Part shown: one piece after another, positions 7,489 through 15,163 of the stretch
Layout: the number at the start of each line of letters is the position of its first letter
Position numbering within the stretch: the first letter of the stretch is position 1
Source: a virus
Direction: 5' to 3' (one strand)
IMG/VR virus record: IMGVR_UViG_3300042541_003876
Span: 1 to 64,000 of that record
DNA: 64,000 nt
The notes under the pieces: generated by a model
What the model was told of the DNA's origin: nothing
Seen by the model: only the letters and a program-made list of their open reading frames with translations
Databases searched by the model: none
Translations under genes and position numbers: made by a program

Positions 7489-7962
7489 CTACAAATTTTT
7501 TTTATCATAAAACTACCTCACCATATAATTTCCCCGAAAAGTTCTATATAATTTAACACCAATTGTTGTACACCGATAATTAATTACTCAGTAAATATAG
7601 AAGTCATTTCCACAATACACAACAACAGTCCTTTTAAATCACTTATCGGAAGTAACTACAACCATGAAAAAAAATAAAAAATATTTCTTGGGGGAGATTA
7701 CTACAAACCATTCTTTTAAAATTACTTCTTGAAGTTACTTCTACCATGAAAAAAAATTTTTTTAGAAAAGAAAGGGAGGTTCTTGTTTTAAGTTACTTGA
7801 AGTCACTGCAATACTAAAAAATTTTTTAAAATATTTCTTGGGGGAGGGTATCTGAGGAACACTCCCCCTCGGAAACTTTGTTTTCCCTAAGGGGGGGGGT
7901 CTGGAACGAAGAACAAAAAGAGAGTCTTATTACCTAACTAACCCTAAGGCTTCTCAATTATT
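7489..7962. other. Non-coding leader region with imperfect repeats and G-runs
   Basis: About 470 bp without a credible gene between divergent genes. Three imperfect units of about 75-85 bp begin near 7630, 7712 and 7786. They share a TTTTAAA start, an ACTT..GAAGT.ACT segment and an A-rich stretch; the first and third also contain ATATTTCTTGGGGGAG (7680 and 7831). The right end has G-runs and C-runs that can form alternative hairpins. It is probably the control region of the rightward operon at 7963. Confidence 0.55.
7839..7900 (+). promoter_or_regulatory. Competing G/C-run hairpins in the 7963 leader
   Basis: A C-run at 7863-7869 (ACTCCCCCTC) can pair either with the upstream GGGGGAG at about 7840-7846 or with the run of nine G at 7891-7899. 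In the second case a nested GGAAAC/GTTTTCC stem strengthens the hairpin. No T-tract follows, so it does not look like a simple terminator. An attenuator- or switch-like leader is an inference. Confidence 0.45.
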
Positions 7963-8181
7963 ATGAAAACTTTCATGATCAAAGCAGCTACGACTGCGCT
8001 ACAAACAACTTTCACTTTAGGCGAAACAGTATCAGTACTTAGTGTTAACGGCATGACGAAACTTCGTCCTAACAAAGATCCTGAACGTATTGAGATATCA
8101 ATGAGGTCTGCGTCTATCATGGCAAGAGCTAAGATTGGTGTCCTATCTTCAAACGAGGCTAAATCTATTCATAACTTATAA
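7963..8181 (+). CDS. Small hypothetical protein, first of the 7.9-9.1 kb operon
   Basis: 72 residues. Thr/Ala-rich N-terminus (KAATTALQTTFTLGETV) followed by a basic segment (RPNKDPERIEISMRSASIMARAKIG). No family recognised. Codon use is visibly richer in C and G than in the flanking phage genes. It is followed within 11 bp by the next gene in a tight rightward run. Confidence 0.6.
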   Translation: MKTFMIKAATTALQTTFTLGETVSVLSVNGMTKLRPNKDPERIEISMRSASIMARAKIGVLSSNEAKSIHNL

Positions 8182-8192
8182 AATAACTTATC

Positions 8193-8537
8193 ATGAAACA
8201 ACCTATTATCTTCGCCGGCACTATGTTGCTTGGCTGTATCCTTGGTGGTCACTTAGCTGGCCACATCTTCTTCGGTGTCATCCTATTGGGAGGACTTATC
8301 GCATTAGTTGAAAATATCCCAGCCATTAAATGGTTGGTGTACAAAGGCAATAACATCATGGATATCATGTTGTGGGTACTCAGCGCACTTGCAATAGTAA
8401 CTCTTGGAGTATCCGTAGCAGCGGCGTTAGCGGTTGCGAGCCTTGGTTACACGATGGCTTATGCTCCTTATGTCCGTAGGAGATTATCTGAGCAACAGGC
8501 TTCGAAGAACAAAAACAAACACTCAATCAAATTCTAA
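8193..8537 (+). CDS. Small membrane protein
   Basis: 114 residues with strong hydrophobic segments: about 4-24 (IFAGTMLLGCILGGHLAGH), 25-44 (FFGVILLGGLIALVE) and 57-88 (DIMLWVLSALAIVTLGVSVAAALAVAS), then a basic tail (RRRLSEQQASKNKNKHS). Probably an inner-membrane protein with 3 or 4 helices and the basic tail inside. Function unknown; a membrane role early in infection fits the operon position but is not shown. Confidence 0.65.
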   Translation: MKQPIIFAGTMLLGCILGGHLAGHIFFGVILLGGLIALVENIPAIKWLVYKGNNIMDIMLWVLSALAIVTLGVSVAAALAVASLGYTMAYAPYVRRRLSEQQASKNKNKHSIKF

Positions 8538-8555
8538 TCAATTACTTATATTATT

Positions 8556-8909
8556 ATGAAAGCAATTACAATCGTAGCTACAGCTACTAAGACCGCAGCT
8601 TACAAGACTGCAAAAGGATTATTATCAGCCACACACTTCGTGGGTTATATCACCTGTCAAGGTTCATTACAATTAGAAATGAAATTAGATAAGGACGTTG
8701 ATCCCCAACAGATTGCCGCTGAACGCACCGACAAATCTCACGATCGTATGCAGTCTATCATCAGGACTGCTACCAATATTGTCAACAGACAAAAGGACAT
8801 TGCTTCGCAGGTTCATGCTGAAACATCCGTTGAGATTGCAATGATTGAATCATCAATCAGCAACCCTCCGGTGTACAAACCATTCTCAATTGTTAACGCA
8901 ACATTATAA
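8556..8909 (+). CDS. Hypothetical Ala/Thr-rich protein
   Basis: 117 residues: an Ala/Thr/Lys-rich N-terminus (IVATATKTAAYKTAKG), then a helical middle with AAERTDKSHDRMQSIIRTATNIV. It shows faint layout similarity to the 72-residue protein at 7963 (MKx start, Ala/Thr-rich first third, then a charged helical part), so the two could be distant paralogues; this is weak. It belongs to the same compositionally distinct operon. Confidence 0.6.
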   Translation: MKAITIVATATKTAAYKTAKGLLSATHFVGYITCQGSLQLEMKLDKDVDPQQIAAERTDKSHDRMQSIIRTATNIVNRQKDIASQVHAETSVEIAMIESSISNPPVYKPFSIVNATL

Positions 8910-8911
8910 TC

Positions 8912-9061
8912 ATGAAAGATTTCATTCAAACAATGATGGTATTAGGATATTTCATCTTGTTCATTCCATTTGTATGCATCAGCATTATCAAAAAGATTAT
9001 CGATTATATCTACATCAAAGTAGAACGTGTAACTTATAAATGTGCACAGTCAGTTGACTAA
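8912..9061 (+). CDS. 49-residue single-pass membrane peptide
   Basis: Starts 2 bp after the stop of the 117-residue gene. Residues 7-26 (TMMVLGYFILFIPFVCISII) form one transmembrane helix, followed by a basic, tyrosine-rich tail (KKIIDYIYIKVERVTYK). The tight spacing and shared codon style argue that it is real. Role unknown. Confidence 0.6.
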   Translation: MKDFIQTMMVLGYFILFIPFVCISIIKKIIDYIYIKVERVTYKCAQSVD

Positions 9062-9149
9062 CATTTATTACTCAAATCAATTTAATTTAATAAACAATTC
9101 AGTCCTTACAGGTTCTACAAAAGGACATTAAATATTTTCCTGATTTATT

Positions 9150-9794
9150 ATGAACGCAAATACAGCTTCAAACTTCGTAACAGTGAACACATTCACAACT
9201 CCTAATGCTATCGTAATGATGAGCAATTTAAAAATCAATCAAAAGGACTTCACTTTCACAGTGGATCTTTCACTTTGTCATTCAGACATGTGTACTGTTC
9301 CCCAAAAGATTACGGGCAAGGTTACCGTTGAGGTAATGAACTGGATCACTCTCGTTCAAGATGAGAAGATTCAAGTCAAAGCCGATAACCCTAAAGGTTT
9401 CGAATGGATCAAGACAGGAAAACGTATAACAAGATTCCAACAGTATCTCAACAAAATTGGATTCACTACATTGTCTGACTCCCACGACACTCTCTCTGAA
9501 TTAGTGTTCGAGTGTCACAACAATTCAGAAAATTATCTGGAAAATCCATTCAGATTAATAACAAGACTCGATGGTACAGCAAGTATCAATATGGTTAATA
9601 TTCCTTCTAAACGTAGAGTAGAGACTATAAACGAGGAAACTGGCGAACACACTATTCGTTACTCAACCAAGTATGGTACAATGGCAGACGGTAAAGTCGT
9701 TAAAGCTTTCATACATCCCACCAAGTACAGAAGATTCATTTTCCAGGAGACTGTTCAGCGTGAAGTATATGTTACTCCAGAGGCTGCCGAGTAG
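9150..9794 (+). CDS. Hypothetical protein, 214 residues
   Basis: A folded-looking, beta-rich protein (FTFTVDLSLCHSDMC, ITGKVTVEVMNW, HTIRYSTKYGTM) with no recognised family. Composition matches the 7963-9061 genes (C-richer wobble positions). Its 3' end overlaps the convergent winged-helix-like gene by 23 bp. An 88-bp leader precedes it, containing a GTCCTT/AAGGAC hairpin near 9102-9127. Confidence 0.65.
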   Translation: MNANTASNFVTVNTFTTPNAIVMMSNLKINQKDFTFTVDLSLCHSDMCTVPQKITGKVTVEVMNWITLVQDEKIQVKADNPKGFEWIKTGKRITRFQQYLNKIGFTTLSDSHDTLSELVFECHNNSENYLENPFRLITRLDGTASINMVNIPSKRRVETINEETGEHTIRYSTKYGTMADGKVVKAFIHPTKYRRFIFQETVQREVYVTPEAAE

Positions 9795-10227
9795 GAACGT
9801 TGCTGATATCAATTACATTCATCCGAGAGTATGAACTGCTATGGAATAATGAGCGTTGACTCAAAGTCATCACACAGATATATTCCATCGATACAATATA
9901 TACTTTCGGATTTAATTTGTACAGTATCCCAAACTCAACCAGTGTATTAACCGATTTGTAAAACAGATTCTTATTACTCGTGATAAGTTTCCTACAAATC
10001 TCATCATCAAAATCTAATCTTACAGTTATGGTTTTAATCAGATCACCATCGTCTTTCTTTATCAGAAAGAAACAACAGTTCAATGCTCTAACCACGTTGT
10101 CAGGCTGATTCAATGCAAGTTCCATAAATAATTTCCTGTTAATTTTATCAGCAAATCTTATGCGCTTACCATTTTTTACGTATATTTGTCGAAACCAATC
10201 GAGTGGGATCTTATACATCTCATTCAT
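9772..10227 (-). CDS. Winged-helix-like DNA-binding protein (paralogue A)
   Basis: 151 residues. The segment IKTITVRLDFDDEICRKLITSNKNLFYKSVNTLVEFGILYKLNPKVYIV aligns over its length with the 124-residue protein encoded next door (LKTITVKIDFENEDCRRMVSTNKSTFYKQIKELVSEGILIKIKPKTFIV). The pattern helix - STNKxxFYKxxxxLVxxGIL - beta wing is typical of winged-helix plasmid replication initiators and of repressors. It is likely a DNA-binding regulator or a Rep-like protein. Tail-to-tail overlap with the gene at 9150. Confidence 0.65.
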   Translation of the reverse strand: MNEMYKIPLDWFRQIYVKNGKRIRFADKINRKLFMELALNQPDNVVRALNCCFFLIKKDDGDLIKTITVRLDFDDEICRKLITSNKNLFYKSVNTLVEFGILYKLNPKVYIVSMEYICVMTLSQRSLFHSSSYSRMNVIDISNVPTRQPLE

Positions 10228-10233
10228 GCATGA

Positions 10234-10286
10234 GTTAATATTTAAAGTTAATATTTAAAGTCCTTCCCCTCAAGAAGGACTTTTTT
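10234..10286. terminator. Hairpin with small tandem repeat between the two paralogues
   Basis: A 13-bp unit TTAATATTTAAAG is repeated in tandem at 10235-10260, followed by a 10-bp stem AAAGTCCTTC/GAAGGACTTT (10257-10283) and a T-run on the plus strand. On the minus strand, the direction of the flanking genes, the tail is only TTTAAATATT, so it may work weakly as terminator there. Confidence 0.5.
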
Positions 10287-10659
10287 ATTTGTTGAAATAC
10301 TCAACCAGTTCCAAAGGTAGAATATAATTGTATTCACCATTTCTAAAAGATTTCTTTTGAGTATCTGTCATCATACAGATGTAATCCATTCTTACAATAA
10401 AAGTTTTTGGCTTTATTTTAATAAGAATACCTTCAGATACTAATTCTTTTATCTGTTTATAAAATGTTGATTTATTAGTACTTACCATTCTACGACAATC
10501 TTCATTTTCAAAATCAATTTTTACTGTAATTGTTTTTAAAATATCAGAAGAACAAGTTTTAAGATTACAAAGAGAATACAGTAAAACCCTGTTCCTCTCT
10601 TGTCTTTCAAAAATTTCTTTGAGTTTAATTCTGTCATAAATAGTGCAAAAGTTTTTCAT
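10285..10659 (-). CDS. Winged-helix-like DNA-binding protein (paralogue B)
   Basis: 124 residues, paralogous to the protein encoded at 9772 (shared blocks around KTITV, STNK/SNKN-FYK, GIL and the MDYIC/MEYIC-MT end). The winged-helix pattern suggests DNA binding. A -7-like TACATTTG lies on the minus strand at 10683-10690, and two identical palindromic operator sites follow at 10723-10786, suggesting that it or its paralogue binds there and controls its own promoter or an origin. Confidence 0.65.
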   Translation of the reverse strand: MKNFCTIYDRIKLKEIFERQERNRVLLYSLCNLKTCSSDILKTITVKIDFENEDCRRMVSTNKSTFYKQIKELVSEGILIKIKPKTFIVRMDYICMMTDTQKKSFRNGEYNYILPLELVEYFNK

Positions 10660-10722
10660 TTGTTTTGATTTATTTTAGATTACAAATGTAATAAAAAAGT
10701 TTTAATTAAATACCATTATTAG

Positions 10723-10786
10723 TGGTATCACCTATGATACCAAATCCGATTCCGTCGTTTAAATGATGGTATCATAGGTGATACCA
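10723..10786. promoter_or_regulatory. Pair of palindromic operator sites
   Basis: Two 20-bp palindromes, TGGTATCA-CCTA-TGATACCA at 10723-10742 and TGGTATCA-TAGG-TGATACCA at 10767-10786. The half sites are identical; the 4-bp centres are inverse complements, so the whole pair is also one long inverted repeat. Centre spacing is 44 bp, about four helical turns. They fit binding of a dimeric regulator, probably one of the two winged-helix-like proteins. Confidence 0.8.
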
Positions 10787-10890
10787 AATTGATTTTGTTA
10801 TATTTAACTGTATATCAGTACTTTACAAGACTATTTTAACAAAACTTTAACAAAAATCTGTTCTATATACCTACATCATATATATTATAG

Positions 10891-10958
10891 CAAGAACTTT
10901 TTGCCATTAAAACGACAAAAGAACCAAGAACTTTTTGTCATTAAAACGACAAAAGAAC
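10891..10958. repeat. 34-bp tandem direct repeat, two copies
   Basis: Copies at 10891-10924 and 10925-10958, differing at one base (TTGCCATT versus TTGTCATT). Each starts CAAGAACTTTTTG and ends GACAAAAGAAC. Copy 2 contains an internal inverted repeat TTTTGTC/GACAAAA. It could be an iteron-like or regulator site. Confidence 0.75.
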
Positions 10959-11191
10959 TACAACTTCGTTAAAGAAATAAAAAGAAATAAAAAGAGACAC
11001 CCTCTCCTCGTTACTTCTCTTAGCTCTTATTGTATTAATATTATTGTAATAACTGTATACTTATAAATAAATGTTATATTTATATAATTGCAATAAGCTT
11101 GAAATAAAGAAATTAGTTTTATGTTTAATAAAAGTTATTTTTGATAAAAATTAAAAAATGGAGTTTTATAGTTGAAAAACGTGTTATTAAG

Positions 11192-11228
11192 TTGATTTTA
11201 AGATAGATAATAAGAATAATTATCTTTG
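11192..11228 (+). promoter_or_regulatory. Promoter of the rightward genes at 11.26 kb
   Basis: -7-like box TATCTTTG at 11221-11228, matching the Bacteroidota TAnnTTTG type, 28 bp before the start codon. It is overlapped by an inverted repeat GATAAT/ATTATC (11206-11224), a possible operator. A TTG at 11192 lies further upstream than the usual -33 spacing. Confidence 0.55.
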
Positions 11229-11256
11229 TATGAATTAACAAATTAAATTTTAGAAA

Positions 11257-11808
11257 ATGGAAAGAAAGAGTTATGATCCGAGGATTACAGATGTTAATGA
11301 CCCAATGTATACTGCATTAAATGCATTTGGAGGTAGGGTTGATATGACTATGTTGTTAACAGATGATGCTTACTTTATGGGTGGCTTTGTTTTGTATGAT
11401 TTGGTAAAGAGGATTGAAGAGGTAAATGTAGAATCTGGGGATCAGGTTGTATTAGGACAGAGGTTTGGTATTGTAAAGGATGTTTATCGTGATGGATTAG
11501 TATTGTTAGGAATACGAGTTCAGGAGTATTTGCCTTATGTACCTGTTTCATGGAGGAATAATGTAGAAGATTATTATGGAGAAGGAGGAACTATCAGAGG
11601 AAGGGATGTTGTTTATCTTTTTAGAGATCCAGATGGGGAAGATGTAGGAGGGAGTGAGTTGTTGACTAATTTACAGAGTGGAGGGTTACCGATAGAGAGT
11701 ATTTATCGTGGAACGTTAAAGGTTTTGCATAAGCAGACAGCAGATACGAATACTTGGAATGACATTATGCAGAGTGTATCTAAGTATCAGAGTAAATTTG
11801 ATGAATAA
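11257..11808 (+). CDS. Hypothetical protein with G-rich coding strand
   Basis: 183 residues, no family recognised. Folded-looking: GGRVDMTMLLTDDAYFMGGF, SGDQVVLGQRFGIVKDVYRDG, then a more polar C-terminus. The coding strand is unusually rich in G and in GTT, GGA and AGG codons compared with flanking genes, a sign of a different origin or of strand-specific selection. It has its own promoter and terminator and is the first rightward gene after the intergenic control block, so it is likely expressed as an isolated unit, perhaps early. Confidence 0.65.
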   Translation: MERKSYDPRITDVNDPMYTALNAFGGRVDMTMLLTDDAYFMGGFVLYDLVKRIEEVNVESGDQVVLGQRFGIVKDVYRDGLVLLGIRVQEYLPYVPVSWRNNVEDYYGEGGTIRGRDVVYLFRDPDGEDVGGSELLTNLQSGGLPIESIYRGTLKVLHKQTADTNTWNDIMQSVSKYQSKFDE

Positions 11809-11837
11809 TATTATTAACAATTAAAAGGAAATATAAA

Positions 11838-11873
11838 AAATGCACCACTTTTGAGAGTGGTGCATTTTATTTT
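11838..11873 (+). terminator. Rho-independent terminator
   Basis: Perfect 12-bp stem AAATGCACCACT/AGTGGTGCATTT (11838-11849 with 11856-11867) followed by a T-rich stretch. It ends the 183-residue gene's transcript. Confidence 0.85.
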
Positions 11874-11952
11874 ATTGTGCGAAGAACAAAAAGAGTAATG
11901 TGTAAAGTACATATTTCTATAACTATCAAAATTAAATCTAAAATAGACTTGT

Positions 11953-12234
11953 ATGCTAGCTAAAAATACTAAACTGAAATATGTTGTAAAACACAAAGAG
12001 CCGGGAATAGAATATGCGATCGAAGAGAAGCATTTCCGCGGAGAGATTATGTATTACACTTGGTTGTTAGTTTCTAAGAATGGAATTAATTATCAAGGAA
12101 TGATGGATAGGAAATCGAGAGGGTTTAAAACCGTTGAAGTGTCAAAGGCTCAATTACGGACACTTTTATCTCAAAAACTATCAAATACCTGTCTTGAAAA
12201 AGATGTGGCAAATTTGCCTATTTTCTGTAAATAG
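11953..12234 (+). CDS. Small hypothetical protein
   Basis: 93 residues, basic, with beta-strand-like YYTWLLVSKNGINYQGM and EVSKAQLRTLLSQKL. No family recognised. It opens the accessory block and ends in a TAG stop. Upstream is a GCGAAGAACAAAAAG motif (11879) that also recurs near 7906, 8502 and 17627. Confidence 0.55.
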   Translation: MLAKNTKLKYVVKHKEPGIEYAIEEKHFRGEIMYYTWLLVSKNGINYQGMMDRKSRGFKTVEVSKAQLRTLLSQKLSNTCLEKDVANLPIFCK

Positions 12235-12337
12235 TTTCAAACCTCAATTAAATTTTAAAAAAATGAAAAGATTCGAAAGCTAAGCACAAATGCTCAACCC
12301 TTGATAAAGCCGATTAAAGGAATAAAAGCTAAATTTA

Positions 12338-12384
12338 CCACGTCTGCCCAGCTTTTGGTAAGCCGATGTTACAGGCAGGTGTGG
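12338..12384. repeat. Fold-back element upstream of the nucleotidyltransferase gene
   Basis: CCACGTCTGCC pairs with GGCAGGTGTGG (9 of 11 positions) around an inner AGCTT/AAGC pairing. It is non-coding, sits in the 173-bp gap before the nucleotidyltransferase and looks like a short relative of the attC-like elements at 6839 and 15001. Confidence 0.4.
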
Positions 12385-12407
12385 GTTAATTTAAAACGAA
12401 TATCAAA

Positions 12408-13019
12408 ATGATACAAATTACAAACGCTGTTGAAAGATACGGCAAACTTATTATTAACGAACTAAAAGAAGCTAATATTAATTGTTGGATTGCTGGCGGT
12501 GCTTTGCGTGATTATTTCGCTGGGGTAAAAGTAAACACAGACTATGATTTATTTTTTCCTAATGAAATTGAATACGAAAAAGCAAAAGTATATTTCAAAG
12601 CAAAAGAATGTACGGTTAAATGGGAAAGTGATAATGGAATGAAAATAGTTTACAATGGCAAAACATTTGACTTGGTAAAAAAGTTTTTTGCAACTCCAAA
12701 AGAAACTATTGATGCCTTTGATTTTACTGTATCAATGTTTGCAGTAGATACTGAAAATGTTTATTATGGTGAAACTACATTTATGGACTTGGCTAAAAGG
12801 CAATTAATGATAAACAAGATTACTTACCCTGCTTCAACTATGAGCCGAGCTTTTCGTTATTACAAAAAAGGATTTTCAATGTGTTTAGGCGAAATGAAAA
12901 AACTTGTTGAAGCTATACAAGATATGCAAAAACCTGAACCAAAAAACGAAGAACAAAGTCAAAATGAAGAAGAAAAGTCAAGTGGTGATGATTTAGCGTT
13001 TTTTGTCGGCATTGATTAG
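12408..13019 (+). CDS. Nucleotidyltransferase-fold protein (poly(A) polymerase/CCA-enzyme head-like)
   Basis: 203 residues. Residues 28-48 contain the nucleotidyltransferase signature IAGGALRDYF followed by NTDYDLFF (Gly-Gly, Arg-Asp and the Asp-x-Asp metal ligands), as in the head domain of tRNA CCA-adding enzymes and poly(A) polymerases. A third acidic position is plausible in GKTFDLV. The rest lacks an RNA-binding domain and ends with a long acidic, Gln-rich tail (from about residue 175). It may transfer nucleotides to a nucleic acid, protein or antibiotic; target unknown. First clear gene of the cassette-like array. Confidence 0.75.
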   Translation: MIQITNAVERYGKLIINELKEANINCWIAGGALRDYFAGVKVNTDYDLFFPNEIEYEKAKVYFKAKECTVKWESDNGMKIVYNGKTFDLVKKFFATPKETIDAFDFTVSMFAVDTENVYYGETTFMDLAKRQLMINKITYPASTMSRAFRYYKKGFSMCLGEMKKLVEAIQDMQKPEPKNEEQSQNEEEKSSGDDLAFFVGID

Positions 13020-13040
13020 CAGGGTGCTAACACTTGCCTG

Positions 13041-13084
13041 TAACTCGTGCATTTGCGCAACTTTAATAAAAAAATAAAAATATG
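13041..13084 (+). repeat. Recurrent intergenic repeat, copy A
   Basis: Begins TAACTCGTGCATTTGCGCAAC, followed by TTTAATAAAAAAATAAAAATATG leading into the next start codon. Copies B (13472), C (14143) and D (15374, partial) lie at the same place relative to genes. A and C stay alike into the coding sequence, over about 60 bp. Preceded by GTGCTAAC, as in the longer fold-back elements. Confidence 0.75.
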
Positions 13085-13462
13085 AATAAAATTAAAAATT
13101 TCAATACAATGCGAAAAATAGAAGTAAAAATCAGACAAATTATTTGGGCTTTCAAACAATCATTAAAGCCTACAACTTATGACCTTGTTATTTATCAAGG
13201 CAAACAGTATTTTATTAAATCAAGTCTTACTAGGGAAAATGTTTGGAATCTTTTTGAAAAAGGAGAAAAAGAGCCAACGCACAGATACATTAAAGGTAAA
13301 GAATTGAAAGTTTTTCAATCAGTAAAACGATTTATTAATGTTTTCAAAAATCATTTAAGATTCCAAAAGAAAAGCTGGGACTTGATTGATTGTGGCAATC
13401 CAATTGGCACAAGGCTGTCTTACAATAATTCAGAGGATATCTATTTTGGGAGGTGGTTCTAA
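13082..13462 (+). CDS. Hypothetical basic protein
   Basis: 126 residues, strongly basic, with predicted beta segments (YDLVIYQGKQYFIKSS) and Trp-containing stretches. No family recognised. Its first seven codons are the same as those of the 40-residue zinc-ribbon peptide at 14184 (MNKIKNF), because the repeat unit extends into both genes. A start at 13109 (MRKIEVKIRQ) would avoid the repeat-derived leader. Confidence 0.55.
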   Translation: MNKIKNFNTMRKIEVKIRQIIWAFKQSLKPTTYDLVIYQGKQYFIKSSLTRENVWNLFEKGEKEPTHRYIKGKELKVFQSVKRFINVFKNHLRFQKKSWDLIDCGNPIGTRLSYNNSEDIYFGRWF

Positions 13463-13471
13463 CATTGCCAC

Positions 13472-13515
13472 TAACTCGTGCATTTGCGTAACTTTAATAA
13501 AAAAATAAAAATATG
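13472..13515 (+). repeat. Recurrent intergenic repeat, copy B
   Basis: Same unit as at 13041 with one difference in the first half (GCGTAAC for GCGCAAC), preceded by TTCTAACATTGCC. It leads directly into the start codon at 13513. Confidence 0.75.
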
Positions 13516-13692
13516 AGCATATTTAACCAAGACTTTTACCCAACTCCAGAAAATATAATTGCACAAATGCCGATTAGGATTACAAAAGTTGAGGGTTATT
13601 ACCTCCGCCCCAATTTAACAAATACCTTGTTATCTGCATCTGCGGTTTTCAAGGCAGGAAGTTTCAAATTATTCACTAATAAATTAAAATAA
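13513..13692 (+). pseudogene. Truncated methyltransferase N-terminus joined to an unrelated tail
   Basis: 59-codon reading frame. Its first 19 residues, FNQDFYPTPENIIAQM after the start, match the N-terminus common to a family of Bacteroidota phage and mobile-element N6-adenine methyltransferases. No motif I or NPPF follows. The remaining residues (ITKVEGYYLRPNLTN and onwards) do not continue that family. This looks like a deletion remnant or a chimera made by cassette recombination. It might still be translated, since it follows repeat copy B as the other genes do. Confidence 0.5.
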
Positions 13693-13693
13693 A

Positions 13694-14122
13694 ATGTCAG
13701 AAATTAAAGAACAAACAATGTTTGAAGAAATGAGAAAAAAAGGAAGTAGTATTCCTGATAAAGTAGAATATCTACAAGCCAATGGTTGGCAATGCTATAA
13801 TCATCACGACAACTGGGTTAAATCTACTTGGTCGGACACGGAAAAAGACGGTTCATTATTAGATTTAAACAAAGCATTTGAGCAATGCGTAAAAGAGCAA
13901 ATTGTTTTACAAGAAGCAATTAAAACACTATGCAATGCGTTGAAAGAAGATAAAGGGTTATATATCGCTTACCAAGCTAATATTGCTATGGCTTTCCAAG
14001 ATGAGTTTAATATACAGTCAGAAAAGCACGAAATGTTTACAAAGTGGTTAATGTTGGAAGGTGGATTGTACACAATAGCTAATAATGCAAGTCATAATTT
14101 CCTAAAACTTTTAATGCCGTAG
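13694..14122 (+). CDS. Hypothetical protein
   Basis: 142 residues, predicted mostly helical (LNKAFEQCVKEQIVLQEAIKTLCNALKED), with a WQCYNHHDNWVKSTW segment near the N-terminus. No family recognised. It starts one base after the stop of the methyltransferase remnant and is followed by repeat copy C. Confidence 0.55.
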   Translation: MSEIKEQTMFEEMRKKGSSIPDKVEYLQANGWQCYNHHDNWVKSTWSDTEKDGSLLDLNKAFEQCVKEQIVLQEAIKTLCNALKEDKGLYIAYQANIAMAFQDEFNIQSEKHEMFTKWLMLEGGLYTIANNASHNFLKLLMP

Positions 14123-14142
14123 GGTGGTAGCAGTTGCGCAGA

Positions 14143-14183
14143 TAACTCGTTTATTTGCGCAACTTTAATAAAAAAATAAAAAT

Positions 14184-14186
<3 letters not shown>
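14143..14186 (+). repeat. Recurrent intergenic repeat, copy C
   Basis: Same unit as at 13041 with two differences in CGTTTATTTG, and like copy A continuing into the coding start (ATGAATAAAATTAAAAATTT). Confidence 0.75.
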
Positions 14187-14854
<668 letters not shown>

Positions 14855-15163
14855 CCGATACTGTTAAATCTTTCATATTTTCAAATTTTGTTGAAAAGTA
14901 TTTATGTTTCCCTCATAAATAAGGGAAACAATCTGCAACTTAATGTATATCAATAACTTTAGTGGTCTTAAAACAGGCTGCAAACATATAGAATTAGAAA
15001 GTGCTAACGTCTGTTAAGATTGTCACTAACTGTTCTAGGCTTGGCGTTAGTGCTACCTTGCACGAACTTTGAATTTAGCACTAAACTATCTGGTGGCATT
15101 ACGCCAAACCCGTGTTATAGGATAGTTTTATTTTTGTGGGTTGGCAATAAATAAATTTCAATT
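14855..15163. other. Intergenic stretch with hairpin and fold-back element
   Basis: About 310 bp without a gene. It holds a 9-bp hairpin TGTTTCCCT/AGGGAAACA at about 14907-14932 with no T-tract and the attC-like element at 15001-15120, followed by an A-rich leader to the gene at 15164. Confidence 0.6.
15001..15120 (+). repeat. attC-like fold-back repeat downstream of the exoribonuclease
   Basis: Starts GTGCTAACG and ends CGTGTTATAG. Inner arms TTGGCGT (15041-15047) and ACGCCAA (15101-15107) pair, and TTAGTGCTA (15047-15055) pairs with TAGCACTAA (15076-15084). The order GCTAACG ... TTTAGCACTAAA ... GTTATAG is shared in inverse orientation with the element at 6839-6980. It resembles integron cassette sites in shape but not in exact consensus. 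Confidence 0.5.

Larger units (their letters stand above)
10660..11256. other. AT-rich intergenic block, candidate origin or control region
   Basis: About 600 bp with no credible gene between divergent genes. It holds, in order, a minus-strand -7-like box (10683-10690), two palindromic operators (10723-10742, 10767-10786), a 34-bp tandem direct repeat (10891-10958), a stretch of almost pure A/T (11030-11160) and a plus-strand promoter (11221-11228). Operators, repeats and an AT-rich stretch next to Rep-like genes is how a phage or plasmid origin often looks, but a pure regulatory role is equally possible. Confidence 0.5.

Noticed and set aside
9282-9485. Minus-strand frame inside the 214-residue gene
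   Set aside because: Shadow of the longer plus-strand gene that has clear coding character and operon context.
12265-12283. Tiny frame MKRFES in the gap before the nucleotidyltransferase gene
   Set aside because: Six codons, no support as a gene.
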